DNA from: Gordonia sp. OPL2
Lineage (GTDB): Bacteria; Actinomycetota; Actinomycetes; Mycobacteriales; Mycobacteriaceae
Direction of reading: 5' to 3'
Assembly: GCF_003797825.1 (NCBI RefSeq)
Contig: NZ_RKME01000020.1
Span: 1-64,000, forward strand
Length of the DNA: 64,000 bases
Positions 60,420 to 64,000 of the stretch are shown here, in pieces; position 1 is the first letter of the stretch; every line of letters begins with the position of its first letter. The notes beneath the pieces are model-generated. The model saw only the letters and a program-made list of their open reading frames with translations. It did not search any database and was not told the origin of the DNA. Made by a program: the position numbers and the translations under genes.

Positions 60420-60525
60420 GTGTCACGAAGGCGCCCTTCGTGACACTCGGCTGGCGCCTCGTTCCTCAGGGACCGAATGTCCGTGACACTCGGCTGGCGC
60501 CTCGCTCCTCAGGGTTCGACTCGCG
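60420..60525. repeat. CTCAGGGA-family repeat between convergent genes
   Basis: GTGTCACGAAGG (60420-60431) pairs with CCTTCGTGACAC (60435-60446) around a 3-nt loop. A direct duplication follows, GTGACACTCGGCTGGCGCCTCG then TCCTCAGGG, split here, at about 60441-60470 and 60482-60511. The element lies between the hypothetical gene (+) and the membrane protein gene (-), fitting a bidirectional terminator. It shares words with the serC and mpg elements. Confidence 0.8.
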
Positions 60526-60538
60526 AGAGATGCGCAGC

Positions 60539-60889
60539 TCAGCGTCCGAGCGCGAGAAGCGCCACGGCCGAACCCGATCCGGCCAGCAGTCCGATGAGGC
60601 TGCCCCAGACGATCCACCGCCAGACGGGTCGATCGCGCAGATCCCACAGGGTCCATCCCAGGCCGACGGTCACGACGACGACGGCGGCCACCCCCAGCCA
60701 GGGCACGAGCCCGCCGATCAGTTCGTAGACGCCGACGAGCAGGAACGTCGCGAAGAGTGCGCAGGCGACGGTCACGATGATCCCCAGACCCCAGGGCGTC
60801 GGCTCGACGACACGATCGTCATCGGCCGCCGACGACGCGAGCGCAGCAGCGGACAGACGCCGGAGACGCTCCCGGCCGGGTGAGGTCAT
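60539..60889 (-). CDS. Small membrane protein (Rv0882-like)
   Basis: This 116-residue protein has a charged N-terminus (MTSPGRERLRRLSAAALAS) and three to four hydrophobic segments: PWGLGIIVTVACALFATFLLVG, LVPWLGVAAVVVVTVGLGW and IVWGSLIGLLAGSGSAVALL. It occupies the position of Rv0882 downstream of the rRNA methylase gene. ATG 60889 overlaps the methylase stop (ATGA), so its translation is probably coupled to it. Function unknown. Confidence 0.82.
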   Translation of the reverse strand: MTSPGRERLRRLSAAALASSAADDDRVVEPTPWGLGIIVTVACALFATFLLVGVYELIGGLVPWLGVAAVVVVTVGLGWTLWDLRDRPVWRWIVWGSLIGLLAGSGSAVALLALGR

Positions 60890-61740
60890 GCGTCCATGGT
60901 GCCGGATCGGGCTCGTTCGTAGAACGCGATTGCCGCGGCCGTCGCCACGTTGAGCGAATCGGTGCCGCGACTCATCGGGATACGGGCCCGGACATCGCTG
61001 ACGCGCATGGCCGTCTCGGACAGACCTGGCCCCTCCGCGCCCACCAGGAATGCGATCCGATCGGCGTCGACCGCCGAGGCGAGCGGGACCGAACCCTCTC
61101 CCGGGGTGAGTGACACGAGCCGGAATCCCGCGTCGCGCACCGCACTCAGATCCCGCGGCCAGTCGTCGAACCGCGCGAACGGTACGAGCAGCGCATGTCC
61201 CATCGAGACGCGAACGCACCGTCGGTACAGCGGGTCGGCGCAGCCCGCGCCGAACAGGACGGCATCCACCCCCAGGCCTGCGGCGTTGCGGAAGATGCTG
61301 CCGATGTTCTCGTGGTCGTTGACACCTTCGAGAATCGCGACGGTCCGTGCCGTCGTGATCACCTCGTCGACCGGCAGGGCCGGTGCTCGGCGAGCCGCAC
61401 CCAGCACGCCACGGTTCAGGTGGAAACCCACGACCTCGGCCATGACCTCGGCACTCGCACGGTAGAACGGCACACCTTCGAGCGACGGATCCATGAGGTC
61501 GCCGGCCAATTCGGTCAGCCGCTTGTCGACGCCGAGAAACGCGTGCGGCGTGAAGCGCGACGCGATCATGCGTTGCGCGACCAGAACGCCCTCGGCGATC
61601 ACCAGTCCTTTGCCCACACGCCCGCCGGGGAGGGCGGGCAGATCGGGTCGGCGGTCGACCGAGTTGAGATCGCGGAAATCGTCGACTCGAGGATCGGCGG
61701 GGTCGTCGATGTCGACGACGTCGACTCGGATGCTGTCCAC
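60886..61740 (-). CDS. TrmH/SpoU family RNA methyltransferase
   Basis: This 284-residue SAM-dependent methyltransferase has an N-terminal substrate-binding part with VDRRPDLPALPGGRVGKGLVIAEG and a SpoU/TrmH domain with ILEGVNDHENIGSIFRNAAGLGVD, FLVGAEGPGLSE and IPMSRGTDSLNVATAAAIAFYE, the three knot-motif blocks. It resembles Rv0881. GTG 61740 is preferred because it gives VEVDSIRVDVVDIDDPADPRV. The target base is unknown. It overlaps the small membrane protein gene by 4 bp, and is divergent from the GNAT gene. Confidence 0.9.
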   Translation of the reverse strand: MDSIRVDVVDIDDPADPRVDDFRDLNSVDRRPDLPALPGGRVGKGLVIAEGVLVAQRMIASRFTPHAFLGVDKRLTELAGDLMDPSLEGVPFYRASAEVMAEVVGFHLNRGVLGAARRAPALPVDEVITTARTVAILEGVNDHENIGSIFRNAAGLGVDAVLFGAGCADPLYRRCVRVSMGHALLVPFARFDDWPRDLSAVRDAGFRLVSLTPGEGSVPLASAVDADRIAFLVGAEGPGLSETAMRVSDVRARIPMSRGTDSLNVATAAAIAFYERARSGTMDA

Positions 61741-61844
61741 CTCGACAGTCTGCCAAGCCTCCTCGAGCCCCCTTCGGGCAGGCCATTGGCGCTTTCGGCG
61801 GGGTTGGGCGATGGCCGTCGAACGCGTTGTGAAACGGTTGACGG

Positions 61845-63089
61845 GTGAGTATTCCGCAGGCCGCATCGTCCGAACTCACCGTGGCTCGTGCCACCGACGA
61901 CGACTGGGACGAGATCTTCGCGACCGACGCCCGAGCTTTCTTGTTCACCAATCCGCTGTCGGCGGCCGAGCAGGCGGACATGCGCGGGAAGGTCGACAAC
62001 GCCGACGTCGTCCTCGTCCGCGATCCCGATGGTCTGGTCGGTCGGCCGCTCGTCGGGGTGTCGATGTTCTACCGCATGACGATGACCGTGCCCGGCGGGA
62101 CGCAGCACCCCGCAGCCGGACTGTCGTGGGTGTCGGTGGCCGGTACACATCGTCGCCGCGGCATTCTGCGGACGATGATCACGCAGCTGTTCGATCAGTG
62201 GGAATCCGAGGAGCAGGTGTTCGCCATCCTCACCGCGAGCGAGGCGACCATCTACGAGCGGTTCGGTTTCGGCCCCGCGTGCTTCTCCACCGAGATCACC
62301 GTCGACCTCGGCTCGGCGAAGGTCCGCCGACGGGCCGACCGCAAGTCGTCGCCGGTCAACTACGCCACCGCCGATGACATCGCGGCCCGGATCCCCGAGT
62401 TGCACGCCCGATGGGCGGCGACCACCCCGGGCGCGCTCGGCCGATCTCGGTCCTGGTGGGACCCGATCCTGGCCGACCGCGAATCGCAACGCCCGGCGCA
62501 GAGCAGCGGGCTGCACTATCTTCTGCATCCCGACGGCTACGCGAGTTACCGGATCAACACGTCCGTCGAACCCACCCGCGCCGACGTCGCCGAGGTCTTC
62601 GCCGTCACCGACGACGCGCACACCGATCTGTGGCGCGTTCTCGTCGGTCTCGATCTGCTGCCCACGCTCACCGCGTCCATCCCGGTCGACGATCCGCTGC
62701 GGGCGAAGCTGACGAACCATCGCGCGGTGTCGGTGACCGGCATCGACGACAAGATGTGGTTGCGCATCCTCGACGTCCCGCGCGCGCTGACATCGCGCAG
62801 CTACTCCGCCGACCTGGATGTCGTCATCGAGGTGACCGACGAGTTCCGTGGTCGTGGGGGCGTCTACGACCTGTCGATCCGCAACGGCGGCGCCATCGTG
62901 GTGCCGAGCGAGGCCACGCCGACGGTCCGGCTCGACATCTCGGTCCTCGGCTCGCTGTTCCTCGGCGGCATGACCGCGCGCACCTTCGCGGCCGCCGACC
63001 GGCTGTGGACGGACACCCCCGAGACGCTCGAGTGCCTCGACCGCGCATTCGCCACGACACCCGCCCCGTTCGCCGGCACGTTCTTCTGA
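61845..63089 (+). CDS. Eis-like GNAT acetyltransferase
   Basis: This 414-residue protein has the Eis architecture: an N-terminal GNAT domain (VSVAGTHRRRGILRTMI for acetyl-CoA, the general-acid Tyr in TIYERFGFG near residue 143) and a C-terminal sterol-carrier-like domain ending GTFF. A free C-terminal Phe is part of the Eis active site. Eis acetylates lysine-like amines, including aminoglycosides. The GNAT is not proven to act on drugs here. The Rv0880/Rv0881-like neighbours are not the Mtb eis context. Confidence 0.88.
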   Translation: MSIPQAASSELTVARATDDDWDEIFATDARAFLFTNPLSAAEQADMRGKVDNADVVLVRDPDGLVGRPLVGVSMFYRMTMTVPGGTQHPAAGLSWVSVAGTHRRRGILRTMITQLFDQWESEEQVFAILTASEATIYERFGFGPACFSTEITVDLGSAKVRRRADRKSSPVNYATADDIAARIPELHARWAATTPGALGRSRSWWDPILADRESQRPAQSSGLHYLLHPDGYASYRINTSVEPTRADVAEVFAVTDDAHTDLWRVLVGLDLLPTLTASIPVDDPLRAKLTNHRAVSVTGIDDKMWLRILDVPRALTSRSYSADLDVVIEVTDEFRGRGGVYDLSIRNGGAIVVPSEATPTVRLDISVLGSLFLGGMTARTFAAADRLWTDTPETLECLDRAFATTPAPFAGTFF

Positions 63090-63233
63090 GGCGCGAGTTC
63101 TTCCGGGGACGAGAGTTCTTCTGGGGCCAGAGTGCCTCGGAGACGAGCCGATCCCAGGTTTAGTGAACCGCGGCTAGCGGTTCCGGAGGTTCAGCGAATC
63201 CAGCATCGGGGACGGTGGCCTGGTGCCAACCCC

Positions 63234-63704
63234 TCAGTGGCCGTCGTCGCCACCGTTGATGATCTTGGAGATGATCGGCACCACCGCCGCGAGCGTCTCG
63301 CGTTCGGACGGCGTCAGTTCGTCGAGGCGTGCGCTCAGCCATTCCTCGCGCGCGTCGAGTTCAGCGTTGATCACGTCGCTGCCGCGGTCGGCCAGCGTCA
63401 CGATCGCCTGACGGCCGTCGGTCGGATGCGGCTCTCGACGGACCATGCCCATATCCGACAGCGAGGCGATGACCCGCGTCATCGACGGCGGTTGGACCCG
63501 TTCGGCGGTGGCCAGTGCGCCGGGGGTCATCGGGCCCTCGTGATGCAGTGTCGACATCGCCGACAACTGCGTCAGCGACACGACCTTGCTCACCCGTCTC
63601 CCGCGGAGCCGTCTCGCCAATCGCACGATGGCCAGGGACAACTCGCCGGAGAGCGTCCGGTCCGACATGTCGAGATCCTGGAGGTCGGGGTGTGTGAGTG
63701 TCAT
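63234..63704 (-). CDS. MarR family regulator (Rv0880-like)
   Basis: This 156-residue winged-helix protein has the MarR fold with SLTQLSAMSTLHHEGPMTPGALATAERVQPPSMTRVIASLSDMGMV, split over residues 43-90, and RREPHPTDGRQAIVTLADRGSDVI as the wing. It is similar in size to Rv0880, which is a MarR regulator in M. tuberculosis near Rv0881. ATG 63704 is the start. It is convergent with the GNAT gene. The regulated genes and ligand are unknown. Confidence 0.86.
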   Translation of the reverse strand: MTLTHPDLQDLDMSDRTLSGELSLAIVRLARRLRGRRVSKVVSLTQLSAMSTLHHEGPMTPGALATAERVQPPSMTRVIASLSDMGMVRREPHPTDGRQAIVTLADRGSDVINAELDAREEWLSARLDELTPSERETLAAVVPIISKIINGGDDGH

Positions 63705-63850
63705 GTCGCAGGTGTCCTGTTCGTGCGATCTGTTTCTGAGACCACGTGTTTTCCGATGCTAAGCGTAATTCACTTCCGCGTCGGTGCCATGCGATAGCGG
63801 CATTTGCCCACAACGGACGTTGCAGATTGGTCTCTTTGATCGACGCCCGC

Positions 63851-64000
63851 TCAGCCGATGAGGTCGGAGATCGGTCCCCGTGCGAAGTAGGCGACGAACA
63901 CCGCGGCGACGATCCAGAGCAGCGGATGCACCGTGCGCGCCTTCCCGGACGCCGTCGCCATGACCACCCAACTGATGAATCCGACGCCGATGCCGTTGGC
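63851..64000 (-). CDS. NCS2 family permease, C-terminal fragment (cut by window edge)
   Basis: Only the last 49 residues are present, reading ANGIGVGFISWVVMATASGK, then ARTVHPLLWIVAAVFVAYFA and RGPISDLIG before the stop at 63851. The VHPLLWIVAAVFVAYF segment is typical of the C-terminus of AzgA-like guanine/hypoxanthine permeases. The rest of the gene lies beyond the window. It ends 147 bp upstream of the MarR start, in the same direction. Confidence 0.8.
   Translation of the reverse strand, partial: ANGIGVGFISWVVMATASGKARTVHPLLWIVAAVFVAYFARGPISDLIG

Noticed and set aside
1..64000. rRNA, tRNA, riboswitches, complete insertion sequences and prophage genes
   Set aside because: None was recognised by eye. 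Small RNAs or weakly conserved riboswitches could be missed without a covariance search.

Overview
The window looks like chromosomal DNA of a high-GC mycolate actinomycete, most likely Gordonia or a close relative. The base composition, frequent GTG starts, ATGA/GTGA gene overlaps and gene content all fit. From about 24 kb to the right end many genes have recognisable counterparts in the Mycobacterium tuberculosis Rv0880-Rv0910 region: MarR, Eis-like GNAT, SpoU methylase, SepH, SerC, CitA, GltA, EchA6, a metallo-beta-lactamase-fold protein, CtpE, and an Rv0909/Rv0910-type antitoxin/SRPBCC pair. The genus call and synteny come from memory of families; no search was run.

Left region (0.2-19.2 kb) is a contiguous benzoate catabolism locus. 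Minus-strand catR-catB-catC-catA, followed 4 bp later by an AAA ATPase, converts catechol to 3-oxoadipate enol-lactone. Divergent from it, benA-benB and a very large benC-benD fusion convert benzoate to catechol, followed by a LuxR/LAL-type regulator. After a repeat-rich island holding a GIY-YIG nuclease gene comes a minus-strand pcaF-pcaD-pcaI-pcaJ operon, with a divergent LysR regulator. Together the genes cover benzoate to succinyl-CoA plus acetyl-CoA.

Middle region (19.3-42.2 kb): a three-gene module for flavin-based electron transfer across the membrane (FMN-binding lipoprotein, ApbE, RnfD-like/FNR fusion); a VWA/solute-binding fusion; an SRPBCC protein, a DNA glycosylase and an antitoxin-like protein; CtpE and an MBL-fold hydrolase; a TetR/PLP-enzyme/sugar-lactone oxidase operon; XdhC with an NCS1 permease; EchA6 divergent from a flavoprotein monooxygenase; an XRE-controlled NatA/NatB-type ABC exporter operon; and a second crotonase.

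Right region (42.2-64 kb): photolyase, FKBP, citrate synthase GltA, a PfkB sugar kinase, PxpB/PxpC, an MpaB-like oxygenase, a 2OG-Fe(II) oxygenase, an MFS transporter, PdxH, a second citrate synthase, a TetR/ABC exporter operon, SerC, SepH, the Rv0880-Rv0882-like group and the end of an NCS2 purine permease.

The intergenic DNA carries several small dispersed repeat families. One has a TGGTCGAGTAG core; it sits between benA and benB, on both sides of the GIY-YIG gene, and at 35.9-36.15 kb. A 21-bp tandem repeat occurs at three loci, one of them in frame inside a protein. A CTCAGGGA family forms hairpins at gene ends. A palindromic element appears twice, once supplying the start site of the MOSC gene. 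No rRNA, tRNA, CRISPR array, prophage or complete IS was recognised.
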